DNA from: Phytophthora quininea | Lineage: Eukaryota > Oomycota > Peronosporomycetes > Peronosporales > Peronosporaceae | Reading direction: 5' to 3' | Assembly (NCBI GenBank): GCA_011947345.1 | Contig: JAAVTG010000523.1 | Location: 395,147-459,146, forward strand | DNA length: 64,000 bases | In this document: positions 23,630 through 34,230 of the stretch, piece by piece | Layout of the letters: each line of letters opens with the position of its first letter | Position numbering within the stretch: position 1 is the stretch's first letter | The notes under the pieces: generated by a model | Seen by the model: only the letters and a program-made list of their open reading frames with translations | What the model was told of the DNA's origin: nothing | Database searches by the model: none | Position numbers and translations under genes: made by a program

Positions 23630-24661
23630 GTATCTATCGACAGTACTGGGTATGTGCAACAAGGAGATCAGCATGGTGCGCCTCATCATTGGCGACAACT
23701 GCTCGACGAACCTGTGCATCGCTACTCGGCTTGACGTGCCCCTGGTTAACTGCGCTAGCCATAGATACAATCTCGCTGTGAACCGGTTTCTAGAAAGTTT
23801 TCAGAATCAGATCAAACAGATTCAAAATCTGATGACTCAGTTGCGCTATGTCAAGAATGTAGCCACGCTGTCCAACGCCATCGACCTCAAGCCCATTCTC
23901 GCCAACGCCACGCGATGGTCTTCTACGTTCCAGATGCTAGCCCGCTACATCAACATCCGAGACGCCATCCTACAGTAGACGCTGTGGGCGAGTTGGTGCG
24001 AGGAAGCGAGCATCGTCGCATTAGAAAAGCTGCGAGAGCTTGACAGTGTCTGCTCCAGATGGACAAATGCATGCTTACAGATGTCCGCCTGTTGTTTAAT
24101 GCATGCGCGCAGAAGTATCCGGTAATGAAGGAGTACCTGAGTCCCTCCGCTACAATCATCCGCTCGGCTGTGTTCGAGAGTGCGGCCGTCGAGATCCTGA
24201 GCCAGGTGCCAATGTCCAGTGCTGAAAAGACTGGTTTAGAGAGTTTTGTGGTGCCTGTTACGTCACAGGAGCAGGTACCAGAGCTTCCGGATGTAAGCTT
24301 GTGTTTACATCTCTTTGCGCGTCGACACTACCAGCGAATTTCGAGCGAATCGCGATATGTGGAGCAGCACGACGCTACTGGGGTGCGCTGCAGACGCTGA
24401 GGAGTGACCAGGAGAAAAAGCTTTCTGTTGCAATATATTTCAGTTATTGTAATTATCATTATTCTCGTTGTGGCAATTGCAGTCTTTACTACTGCGTTGC
24501 CGTCAACGAAATTACAATTCTTGATTCTTTGATCGAGGCCTGGTCAAATTGTGCCTGGAGGACGTGAACATGGCGTCCGATGAAATGGACGACCAGGAAG
24601 CCGAAGACCGTGAAATGCACGATTGGGAGAACAAATATTATGTTTTTTGACACTGTAGAAG

Positions 24662-27061
24662 ATGAAGAGAGGGTGCGGCAAACTAAGCGGAAGCAGTAGG
24701 AGAACGATCTCCGTGCTGAGGGATATTGCGGCGGCTAGAAGGACCACGAGAGAGGAATGGCAGGGTCACTGGATGGATTTGGGTAAATGTCTCGTAGTGC
24801 TCCCGGAATCGCTGAGATGCACGTTTCTGCTAGCTCCAATGAGTGTGAAGTTCCACAGCTACGAGATGACAAGAGAAGCTATGGACGTGATGAGCAATGC
24901 TGTCGTGACAAATGTTACTTTTCGCGGATAGATTTGGCGTTAGGGGGCATATGACGACGACGTGGAGAGCGCTCGCTCAATTCATGGCACAATTTTGTAT
25001 AGGTGGGGTTCATTCAGGTTGACACGGCACTGCAATTATCCAAGCTGCGTCACCAATAGTGAACGCAATAGTGAACGAGAAATCTACAAATGTACTGAGC
25101 TCTATCCAGTTGGAGGCCAATATACTAAATCTAGAAGCTGCAAGGGTGCGTAACTGCGAAGCAATATGTTCTGCAGCAGCGTTCAACGCAACAGCAAGAG
25201 AAGTATCCATCCGATTGGGACTGAGAATATTCGATCCCGCTAGCAGTCAGTGGAAATGGCTAGCGTACGGGCTTTGTCAAAGAGAGTGCAAGCACGCTCG
25301 TTGGCCAAGTCGGTGTGCATGTACGATATGTACGATATCAGCGCTATGAGCATTGAAAACATGCTGGTTTTTGCGACTATCGTGGCATCTTGTGATGTAG
25401 CGCTTAGGCTTCTTACCACTTCCTGGTGTTGTACACGCGATACTCCCAAGTGAGTCAGATGGCTCCGCCCGGACGAGGGATTTATCCGGGGCCGTGACCT
25501 GGGGATCCTCCCACACAAGAGTTCTTCGCGACCATGTTTGGGACTGGGAACGGGAGGGCCCTGGGCCGGTCAGTACCTACCCCTTCGAAACGGTAATTTG
25601 TTCAGAGAACGGTCACCGAGTTGTTCTAGGAACGCCTCTACCTAGTACGAGTGAGCTGTGGGCGGCAGTTATACACACAACTGTCCGGGACACTGCCTGG
25701 GTCCGGGACCGGGAACACGACACACAATATACACTCTGTTCTTTCGGACGGAAGACCCCGGGGGCGATGGCCCTGATAATATGAAATGTGCAAACTCGGG
25801 TCGGCCAGACCGCTACCAGGAACACACAAATATGAAGTGCCTAACCCCTGGGGGAATGTAGACAGGTTGGTGTTGGAAAGTCACCGGTATAGCCTCACGC
25901 GTGGTCCCGGCGTTCCGCGCTCCTAGTCTCCAGAAGGGCAGCGGTCCGCACCGCGTAGAGGTTCGACTTGAGCTCTGAAAGGAAAAAGGGAAACTGAATT
26001 ATACTTCACCTAGTGTTGGGACACCAGGACGCTTATCCTTCTTATCCCGAGGGGTCAACCGTTCTTTTGACCCTACTATGACCTGGGGCCCAGACTTGGG
26101 TTCATTATGGCTTCGGGACAACTGGCTCTGCTCGGAAAATTTTGAACTCAGTATGCCCTGGAGATTATCTTGTGAGAAGTATGTGGCACGAGATGAGAAG
26201 GGCCGCCCGTTCCCGGTACCACGTCCCGGTAACCAACCCGCGGGTCCGGGATCGGACCCAAGAACGAACGAATGTTCCTGGGAAACCCGGGGCACTATGT
26301 CACAATCTGATCATCCGGAAAAAATGTTTGGTCACAATCATAACGAACACAATGCTGAAAAAGTATTACGATTTCGATGGTCAGGTGACCGCATTGATAG
26401 AGCTCACAATACAAAAGCAACGCTATCACTACCTTCGCCAATAGTTACTTGTAGTGAAGTGACAATGAGCGGAGTGAATGGGTGAACGTGATGCTGCCCG
26501 GGCGTTGTCAAGTCCGACGCGATGATTTAAATTTCCAGCAAAATATCGAGAGTCTTCTCGAGTGGAGGTACATCTCTGGAACTTAAATTAAACCCCTATT
26601 CGAATTGAGGTTCAATGGCATTCCGCATTTTCCATCGGCAGTTGGTGGTTCGTTGCGGTCATTGACAATTTCTAGCTTCAGGTATGACTTTTACCTCAGC
26701 ATGATCGTGCAAAATTGCCTCCAACGTACAGGAGTTCGTGATTGATTATGAGTATATCACGTGTTCTTATGATATTAAAGGCTCCCAGCGAATTGGGCGG
26801 CGCCAAGAACCGCCTCTCGACTTCCAAGCTGATTTAAAGGCTCTATTGAAGATGCTGACAGTAAATCAGACCTTGGAATATTTGGATGTCATCCTTCCGC
26901 GCAAATATCAGCAGTATGCTGCTCATTTCAAACGCCACAACCTCAAGTCAATTACGCATGTCTGCAAACCTCTTCCCAATGAATGTAAAGCTGCATTTTT
27001 GAGCGTGTTGACAGCCAGACAGTTCTCACAAGAAGCGAAAGCGCGACAAGTCAAACCGTGA
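24662..27061 (+). pseudogene. WLAYALFS-family protein gene, copy 3, interrupted
   Basis: Plus-strand remnants are LPESLRCTFLLAPMSVK near 24,810 (matches the start of copy 2), QWKWLAYGLC near 25,250, SEWVNVMLPGRCQVRRDDLNF near 26,480-26,540, and VNQTLEYLDVILP near 26,870 followed by NECKAAFLSVLT near 26,980. Order and spacing follow copies 1 and 2. The middle is displaced by about 1 kb of unrelated GC-rich sequence, and several stops occur. Function unknown. Confidence 0.6.
25470..26440. other. GC-rich probable insertion in WLAYALFS copy 3, type unknown
   Basis: Family coding stops near 25,430 and resumes near 26,450. The stretch between has no family match, no recognised domain, and recurring words such as GGGACCGGGAAC (25,715) and GTTCCCGGTACC (26,212) in opposite sense. 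It may be an LTR or other non-autonomous element. I could not find convincing ends or a target duplication. Confidence 0.45.
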
Positions 27062-27204
27062 TCTGGACGAGCATGTGATCCCGGTTACGTTATTGTTTGC
27101 AAGTCCGCCATGTGTCCAGTGTGTGCATTTCTGCAAAGAGGTAAGGTTCGACAGCGTGATGGAGCAGATACAAGAATTTTGCATCCACAACACAACGGGC
27201 CTCC

Positions 27205-27691
27205 GCTCGAACTGCACTCTCCGTTGGACGGAAGCGCGTGAGTGTCGAGTTTGGGCAACACCACACCGAAGCTGAAAATGTCGGCGGATGGACCGTAGCT
27301 CCTGCTGCTGAGCACTTCGGGCGCCAACCACCGAGCCGTGCCCACCCCTCTCGTCATCGTGTCCTCCAACGACCTGTATCGAGACGACCCAAAGTCCGTC
27401 AGTTTGGCACGCAGTTCACCCGACACAATCGTTTCTTCATCCGACAGAGTCGACAACAAAACATTTCGAGACTTGAGGTCGCGGTGCACCACCGGCGGAT
27501 CGAACGAGTGCACGTACACGAGAGCGTCGATGACGTCGGTCACGATTCTCACTTTCTGGGATGTCCACTCTCTCGGCGTCGACGCATCAACCAGGTAGTC
27601 TCGCAGATCTCCACCTTCCATGAACTAGAACAGAGCCTGCAGGTCGGTGGCAACCGTCCACGCAGCCCGATGAGTCTGACGGTGTTCGAGA
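27205..27691 (-). pseudogene. Receptor-like kinase fragment (third kinase copy)
   Basis: On the minus strand it reads MEGGDLRDYLVDASTPREW, VVHRDLKSRNVLL, KLTDFGSSRYRSLED and TARWLAPEVLSSRSYGPSAD. This is nearly identical to the kinase domains at 49.0-50.4 kb and 54.3-55.0 kb. It keeps the catalytic HRD and DFG motifs but lacks the Gly loop, the VAIK lysine and the C-lobe end, so it is a truncated copy. It stops abruptly at 27,691, where Copia sequence begins. Confidence 0.85.
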
Positions 27692-30080
27692 GGAGGTGTT
27701 GATTATCTCGTGCTGAACAACATTGTTTATTATGCGTCTCTGAACGTGGGCACGGTCCTCATGGCTAAGGTCGACGGCATAAAGACGGACTACCTGCAGC
27801 AGGCGGAAGAACTGGTGCATGTAGCCCAACCCTGGGAGCTGGAATCGTCGAAGGGCAAGGCGTTTGGGCAAGATGTGGTGAGTACCGTGGGTGAGCGTCG
27901 GGCGGTGACTCGGAGATGCAAGGAATGTGGCGAAGTCGACCACCTGCGCGTGGCAAGCCCAGAGCGTGCCGGCAATGAATCAAATGTCCAACGAGGCCGA
28001 CGGGACATGGATCCTGGATAATGGATCTACAAGGCACCTGGTGAATGACGCATCGTGGCTTGAGAACATGATGCGATGGTCGGTGTATGCAGCCGAACGG
28101 TGAGCCGCTCGCAGTCAGTATGAAAGGGTCTCGTTGAGTTCAATAGATGCCTTGGACAGCTGAATTATGATGCGGCGGAGCGACTTGCGAGGGACCGGAT
28201 CTCCGGCATCGAGTTGACGGACCGGAAGAGGGTGAACGATTTGACCTGCGCATAAGGGAAGCAGCCAAAGAACAAACAGTCGGTAAGAATACGGGCAGCA
28301 CTCACTGATCGATCGTGTGTGAGTGTGTGTGGGGGAGGGGCGGTGTAGAATGCAGCCTATATCCTGAACAGATCGCCGACCATCGCAAATCCGTGAAAAA
28401 CTACGCCGTTGAAAATGCTGACGAAACAGGCCCCTCGCTGGGCGAGATAGTGGTATTCAGCTCTCCGTGTACGGTGTACAGGGGTCTGCGCAACAAGAAT
28501 TTCTCGCACCGTGCGGAGCAAGGAATAATCATCGGTATGGGCGAGGAAACTAAACGCTACAGAGTATACCTGCCGAAGGATCGGGTAGTGATAACGACAC
28601 AGTATGTGAAAACATCGAGATTTTGGACAAGACTCAGAAAAACAAGTGCAACGGCTGTACTTGAGGGATGAAGATAGCAACGACTTGAATGAGTCCACGG
28701 GTGAAACTGAAGAAGCCGCCGAGGTCGCTGGTGATAGAGGCGCTGGGGCTGCGAGCAGTGCCAAGAAATCCAGGAAAACGCACCAAGAAGACGTGGCAAT
28801 GTGAGAGACATGTGACGCGCTCGGCCATGCAGCAGACTGCGAAGAAAGCGGACGAGTCCGCGCAGCGGAGAAGACGCCCGCAGACATTGCGAATAGCATT
28901 GTGGAGGCGGATCTCGATAACTACCGCGAGGCTATGCGTAGCCAGCACCGCGAGCAATGGGTGATGGCCATGGAGGAGGAGCTGCGATCTATTAAAGAAA
29001 ATGGAATGTGAGGGATCGTGCAGGCGCCTCGCAAGGCACACGTGCTCCACACTCAGTGGTTCTAGAGACCAAAATGGATGCGGAAGGAGACATCGAGCGC
29101 CGGAAAGCGCAGCTCGTGGCCTGCGGGAACGAGCAAGACTTTGGTGTGAACTACAGTGTCACGTTCGTCGCAGTGATCGACATGTCCAGTGTAAAGCTGA
29201 TCGTAGGGTTGGCAAGGAAGTGGAGAGTCCCATCGAAGCACGGAGACGTGCCGAACGCTTACGTGAAAGCGGACAAGGAAGAGCAGCTGGTCATTTTGTC
29301 CGCTTGCCTCAAGATGTGGCGATTTCAGAAGAGGCTAAGAAGCTAGGATTTTTAACGAGAATGACTCGGTACTCGAGCTGAAGAAGGCGTTGTATCGCCT
29401 CAAACAGGCTGTACGACTGTGGAGCAACCTGTTGCAGCACAAGCTGCTGGCTGTGGGCTTCCGTCAGAGCCTCACAGACATATGTGTGTACTACGGGTGG
29501 CGACTTGGGGTGTTAATCGTAGTGGGAGTGTGCGTGGACGATTTGGCGGTCACTGGGACGCAGCAGAATGCTGTAGTTGCTTTCTTCGGAGCGATGTCCG
29601 ACTTGGCTGTAAAGGACCTAGGCACGGTGAACAAGTTATTCGGCATGCGCGTTACGTACAGTGAAGAAGAAGGATCCCACTTGGATTAGCTAACCGCGAT
29701 CGACGAGTTGCTACGGGAGTTTAGGGTGGAGGCGGTGGAGGTGGTGCGTACGCCAATTGGCACAGAGCGGAACGAGAACGACGTGACTGAAGAGCTGCCT
29801 GCGTCAGATAGAGAGGGAGTAGTGACGGTGGGACGTTTCCAGTCGCTGGTTGGAAGGCTACTATGGATCGCTCGCTGCACGCGCCCAGACATATCACTCG
29901 CTGTTCCCACGACAACGCGCAAGACGCATAACCCGTCGATGGCGGACTAGAAGCTTGCCAAGCGGATTGTATGGCACATGGCTGTCACAAAGGAGCTGCG
30001 GCTGCAGATGAAGGGGAACAGAGACCCAGAGAAGGCTCTAGAAGTTGTGATTTACAGCGAGGCGGACTTTGCCAACCAGG
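27692..30080 (+). mobile_element. Decayed Ty1/Copia retrotransposon coding region
   Basis: In plus-strand order: a gag end with a partial zinc knuckle (RRCKECGEVDHLR near 27,920), a protease block (WILDNGSTRHLVND near 28,020) and an integrase C-terminal block (NFSHRAEQGIIIGMGEETKRY near 28,510). Then come reverse transcriptase blocks (IERRKAQLVACGNEQDFG near 29,110; KHGDVPNAYVKAD near 29,250; ALYRLKQAVRLW near 29,400; VCVDDLAVTGT near 29,540) and RNase H (VIYSEADFANQ near 30,060). Protease before integrase before polymerase is Copia order. Many stops occur, no LTRs were found, and the 3' end is cut off at the DIRS-like element. Confidence 0.85.
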
Positions 30081-30326
30081 CCCTACACTCGGTCTCCTTC
30101 CAAGCGTGCGCTGCTCGTTCTCTCGACAGCGCGCAAGCGTTCGCTGCTAAATTCGGTACGTGTTATAAATATGGGACGCATGTCAGTTTTTTTACATTCT
30201 ACTGTTTCCTCGTACACTTCTTTTTGGGGACAAATATAATGTCCTTCAATAAGAGCTTGCAGAACTAACTCCAACCTCGATTGTTGGATCGAGTTGATCC
30301 CCATATGGATGTAGTTCTCCAAGCTC

Positions 30327-31392
30327 CTATTGAAGGTGCTGCATCCGCCTTTGCCCTGACACGATCTTTGCAGCGAGGCCGTCGACAGACTCCTTGCATA
30401 GTCTTGTATACTGCTTGAATGTCTCGGAAGCCCAGCGGCCGTGGAATTGAATCGTGAGCGCGTCAACACCGGCTCGGTACATGTGTGTCGCTCCTCCCGC
30501 GCGCAACGAGCGAGCGCTAAACGAGCTGGGATCCTCCCCAGAAGGCCGGCCGCACGACGTATAATCTCTGTGATTGCCTCCCCGGAGATGCAGTCCAGTT
30601 GTCCGTTCTCGTTCAGAAACACTGCTGACGGAATCTCGACTGGGAGATGCACTCGCGCCTTGAGGATGCAGAGACGGGGCACAGGAATGGGTGACCTGAA
30701 CGATTTAGGACCCATTTCGTTGCCGTGCCTTGTTGGTTCGTTTTAGACCCGACGAGGCGAATGTGCACTGCGGCTGCGTGATGAACAGTTTGCGTGACTG
30801 AGCCAGATGTGTACGTCACCGCGATATCTGAGGCCTTGAGAGCAAACCACGCGAATGTCTTCCCCTTTGACACGATCTCCGAACGCCGCAAGAGGAAGAA
30901 GAAAGCCAGACACAACAGCCCCCATAGAGCTTTGTCGGACGGCGACGACAGGTCAAGGAGTCCAAAGCACGCCTCCAGTAACTCCAATGTCACTGGGGCC
31001 TTGTGGCGCGCCGGACAGTCGAGACGAGAGATGCCGTTGAGGACCATGTGAAGTTGTGGGTGGCTGCTAGGAAATGGGAGCCCTGCCGCTTGGAAGAAGT
31101 GAAGAACCCCTTGTAGCGCGGCGGCAATAGACGAGCCGCGGACGCATCTTCCCGAGCCATAACCAACTTGAAACCCGTGGGTGATGAACGAGGAGATAGC
31201 GTGAACCTGGGGGTCCTGCGTGAGGCCGAGCAAGGCGGGTTGGATGCCGTGGATGGTCGCCCAGGAATGCCACGCCCTTAGAGACCGGAGGTACTTGGAA
31301 CGGGTCGAGTCGGCGACAGAGAGTGTTCGAAGATAGTACGCCAAATCGTCTCCAGACTCTGGACATCCGCCGGCGGTGGCACCTGAATCCAA
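30327..31392 (-). pseudogene. DIRS-like tyrosine recombinase
   Basis: The frame 31,392-30,613 has an N-terminal SAM-like core-binding part (YLRSLRAWHSWATIHG) and the first catalytic Arg block (LCLAFFFLLRRSEIV near 30,880). After a frame change near 30,600 the other blocks follow: SARSLRAGGATHMYRAG near 30,490, FHGRW near 30,450 and KQYTRL with the probable nucleophile Tyr near 30,420. The frame ends in TAG at 30,327. These enzymes insert the circular DNA copy of the element by strand exchange. All catalytic blocks are present and only one frame change was needed, so decay is slight. Confidence 0.82.
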
Positions 31393-31419
31393 CCCGACGT
31401 GAGCACACCTAACAGGTTA

Positions 31420-32837
31420 GCGTGAGCAGAGTTGCTGAATGAGCGCGAGCCTGCATCCGCGATCCGATTGTCGACGCCCGCGACGTGAGCGGCCGAGAGG
31501 CGGAGTCTGAGAGCGACTTCCCAGTGACAAAGCAACCTGGTCACTGTGGTGAAGCACTTCCCAGAATCTCGGATCAGCGAATGGGAAGCCAACATGAAGG
31601 GATCCATACTGGATCCGAAGAGATCCATAGTGGATCCAAGTGATCCAGGACCCCGGGCCCAGATCTCCACGTGGAACGCCCCAGCCATCGATCTGGCACG
31701 ACACGAGCCCAAAGAGTGAAGACATCCAGTGCGGTAACATAGATCTGGCGATAAGATAGACTTTAGGATAGGATCCAACCATAATTTGCTGAATACAGAG
31801 TCGAATTTGCCTTGTACACCACAAGTGCCCTTCTTAGCGCATAAGACCACGGGATCTACATTGGCCCAGTCCAGCTACGTCGGGACCACCGCGGATCAAG
31901 CAGCGCTCGGGTGATCTGGATAATATATTGGCCAGATCCACTCGCAGTCTGGATCCACTAGTACCAAGTGCAGATCCAAGGTCTACTGGAGTTACTACTT
32001 GGCCAAGACGACCGATCGACCCTCAACCCCCAAGATCACGCTATTGGAAGCGTTCAAGTACGGAAAAAGAAGACCACACACCCCTCAAGGCAACCCGCCA
32101 CCTGGATCCAAGATCCAGGCCCCAGATCAAGTAGATCCAAGCGATTACTGGTCTGGCAAATATTCAAGGACGCAGAGTGAAGATTCCCGCGCTGCTCCTG
32201 ACCTCCCACGTCCCGCCAAGACGTTCGATCTTGACAGATCAAGCATCCTCGAAGCACCTGAAAAGCAGATCCAGCCCGCCGACGGGTACACAAGGTGAGC
32301 ACACTTCAGCATCCCCACGGATATCGGAGTACCCCTCCATTAGTCGGTGTCTGGGCGCAGTGGAAGCGGATTTTGATAAATCCCGCTACACCACATCACG
32401 GTCTGGGCTCGCCGGTTCCGGGAGCACAGCTTGTTCTGCCACGACACAGCCGAAGTGTTGTCGATACGAAATTGTATGTGTATGGGGTGTGCCGTCAGCA
32501 AGGTGCGGCGGTTGGACCAGGAGTGTCCCCACGCTTGGACAGCGAACGCACACGACAGCAGCTCGCGAAAGTTGATATCGAAGCCCGTCACAGAGTGCAT
32601 TTTTGTCGAATGAGGAGCTGTTCTGTTTCGGTGAAACGGTAGCGGATGACGCAGCGGTCGGCCGCTACCAGGGCGCACAAACCCGTGTCCGAGGCATCCA
32701 TCTCCACCACGACACCTGGGGGAGGTGCCTAGCGGAAGTAGGAGAGCGGGACACCGTTGAGAGCGGGAGCCTGGAGAATGAGGGACCACCAACGCAGGTC
32801 CTGTTTCATTCCCGCGGACACCGGTACCCGTTGCCAA
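31420..32837 (-). pseudogene. DIRS-like RNase H domain, split by an insertion
   Basis: The first part (to about 32,404) has INFRELLSCAFAVQAWG near 32,570 and HIQFRIDNTSAVSWQNKL near 32,460. The second (31,542-31,420) has LLCHWEVALRLRLSAAHVAGVD and IADAGSRS. Removing 31,543-32,399 and one copy of the flanking GGTC joins them in frame at RRAQT/RLLCHW. In this group RNase H degrades the RNA strand during copying. Confidence 0.8.
31543..32399. mobile_element. GGATCC-rich 857 bp insertion, probable non-autonomous DNA transposon
   Basis: Flanked by GGTC at 31,539-31,542 and 32,400-32,403. Reading inward the ends are ACTGTGGTGAAGC and GTGATGTGGTGTAGC, an imperfect terminal inverted repeat. Each end is followed by a hairpin (CTTCCCA...TGGGAAG on the left; AGCGGATTTTGATAAATCCCGCT-like on the right). 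Its inside has at least six GGATCC and as many AGATCC words. No coding domain is recognised. The clean in-frame repair of the RNase H frame supports the boundaries. Confidence 0.7.
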
Positions 32838-32999
32838 CGCGTAAGGTGGTGCTCGTGTGGCACAGGCGTTGGAGAAAGGGCCGGGCTGGGCGGACGCACG
32901 TCGCGACGTGACGGAACGACCAAGCAGGGACCGGTAGTCGGAGCGATGCAGGACATCCTCAGCGAGCGCGTTTAGCGCGCATGCGCGCGCCTTGTCAAT

Positions 33000-34143
33000 T
33001 TTCTAGGACGGCATAGCGACGGAGCGGGCCGCGGTGTCGAAGATCAGGCCGAGCACTTGCTGGCGCGAGCTCCACCTGTGAATTTCTCCTCGTTGACCGC
33101 GTCGTTGCCCAGCACTGTGACCATGGCGAGCCATAAGGAGCGGTCGACTTCGGAGCAATTGTCGCCGATGTCAGCGGCGACGTTGATATGACCATCCACC
33201 CAGAAGCAGTTGAAGAGGCCCGAGGCTCGTAGGGCATTTGACGAGCACCCGTGGAGGTGAGCGATGGTACCACCCACAACACCGTAACTTGCTGGAGAAC
33301 CAGACCAGCCGAAAGCGGCCGCGGTGTCGATGACAAGGGCATTGTCGGCCTCGAGCCGGCCACCAAAGTGGTACACACTCGCTGTGGGTGCACACATTCC
33401 GGAAGGCCGAGGTCACGTCATGAGGATATTGGCGGACGGGTATTGTGATTGTTGGCGAAGAATTTCACGGGCAACCGTATCACACGGCTCGAAAGCGGGA
33501 GGGCACAGGCTGGATACATCGGTGGCATCGTTGACGGAAGCACCCTCGGGAAAGGATAGATCGTGGATCAGGCGACCAGATTCCCGCGGGTCGGAATCGC
33601 CCTTGTCGACGACGCCAAAGGGACTCAGGCGAACTTCGGGCCAAAACTCGAGAATATCGAGGTCGAGCACCAGGTAACGCCAGTGGTCCTGTTCCTTACG
33701 AATGTTACGCACAAGGACCGGGTAGCGCTCGTCCGCCGACTTGTGGTTCGCCGGGTAAGTCCGTTGCCGTGGAAGCGGGCTGTGAAGGGGAACGCGGACA
33801 CCGGACTCCGCTATCTCAAGGAGAGCATCGCGATGCGGGTAGTCGCTGCAGGAGGCACTGATTACCGCGGGCAAGATATGTTTGTTTGGCCATAGTCGTC
33901 GGCGGTTTGGCCACGCACGAGCTTGACAAACCGGGGTAGCGTGATCCGGGTACGCCGGACGAACTCGGATAGCGTGTGCTGGAGTGCCTTGTTAAGCGAC
34001 GGAGCGCCCTTGACCATCGCCGGAGTTGGGCTCGGGAAGCGGAGACCGACCCGACTTAAGGCATAGTTGAGGCCGCGCAGCCGAATGCGGTCCCAGAGGT
34101 CGTCGCGCGCCGAAGCGTTCGCCGCAAAGCTCGACATGTCCAC
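33000..34143 (-). pseudogene. DIRS-like reverse transcriptase, active-site change
   Basis: Minus-strand blocks are LPRFVKLVRGQTADDYG near 33,930, then LSPFGVVDKGDSDPRESGRLIHDLSF near 33,600, then VIDTAAAFGWSGSPASYGVVGG near 33,310 and FNCFWVDGHINVAADI near 33,200. The last is the place of the catalytic WVDD box, but its second Asp is Gly, so the enzyme would be inactive. Frame changes occur near 33,880 and 33,400. Confidence 0.78.
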
Positions 34144-34230
34144 AGCACGCGGCGCGGTTCGCCGGACGGCGGGGTGGGACTGGTGGCGGCAGCGGCAGGG
34201 AAGAACCGTATCCGGGCTGGATGGAGCTGG

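Larger units (their letters stand above)
21123..24400 (+). pseudogene. hAT transposase with BED zinc finger, disrupted
   Basis: The BED finger reads FECRKCGRSRK, then SHLSAKHPGY (C-x2-C, H-x4-H), at about 21,165-21,275. A hAT core block LMLDGWTSHSLHSLSVYAVYVLDG lies near 21,530-21,600. After the first insertion it resumes ALSPMDDGQSADAHIEYL near 23,240. After the second come MVRLIIGDNCSTN near 23,690, VNCASHRYNLA near 23,760 and ATRWSSTFQMLARYI near 23,910. Part of the C-terminal hATC dimerisation region is missing, but LPANFERIA near 24,330 is its usual sequel. Frame changes occur near 21,440 and 23,980. The family excises and inserts DNA with 8 bp duplications. Confidence 0.8.
21000..24410 (+). 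mobile_element. hAT-type DNA transposon with two nested LTR insertions
   Basis: A candidate 5' end CAGTGTCCACC starts at 21,000 with a hairpin (CCACCCATTGTTGGTGG) just inside. Next come a BED zinc finger and hAT transposase blocks up to LPANFERIAICGAARRYW near 24,330. The coding is interrupted by LTR-like insertions at 21,626-23,239 and 23,294-23,629. The 3' end is unsure: a GACACTG near 24,650 could be the terminal repeat, but no 8 bp target duplication was found. Confidence 0.75.

Noticed and set aside
24640..24665. hAT 3' end at GACACTG with target duplication
   Set aside because: The bases fit a CAGTG-type end, but the 8 bp flanks do not match those at 21,000, so the boundary is left open.
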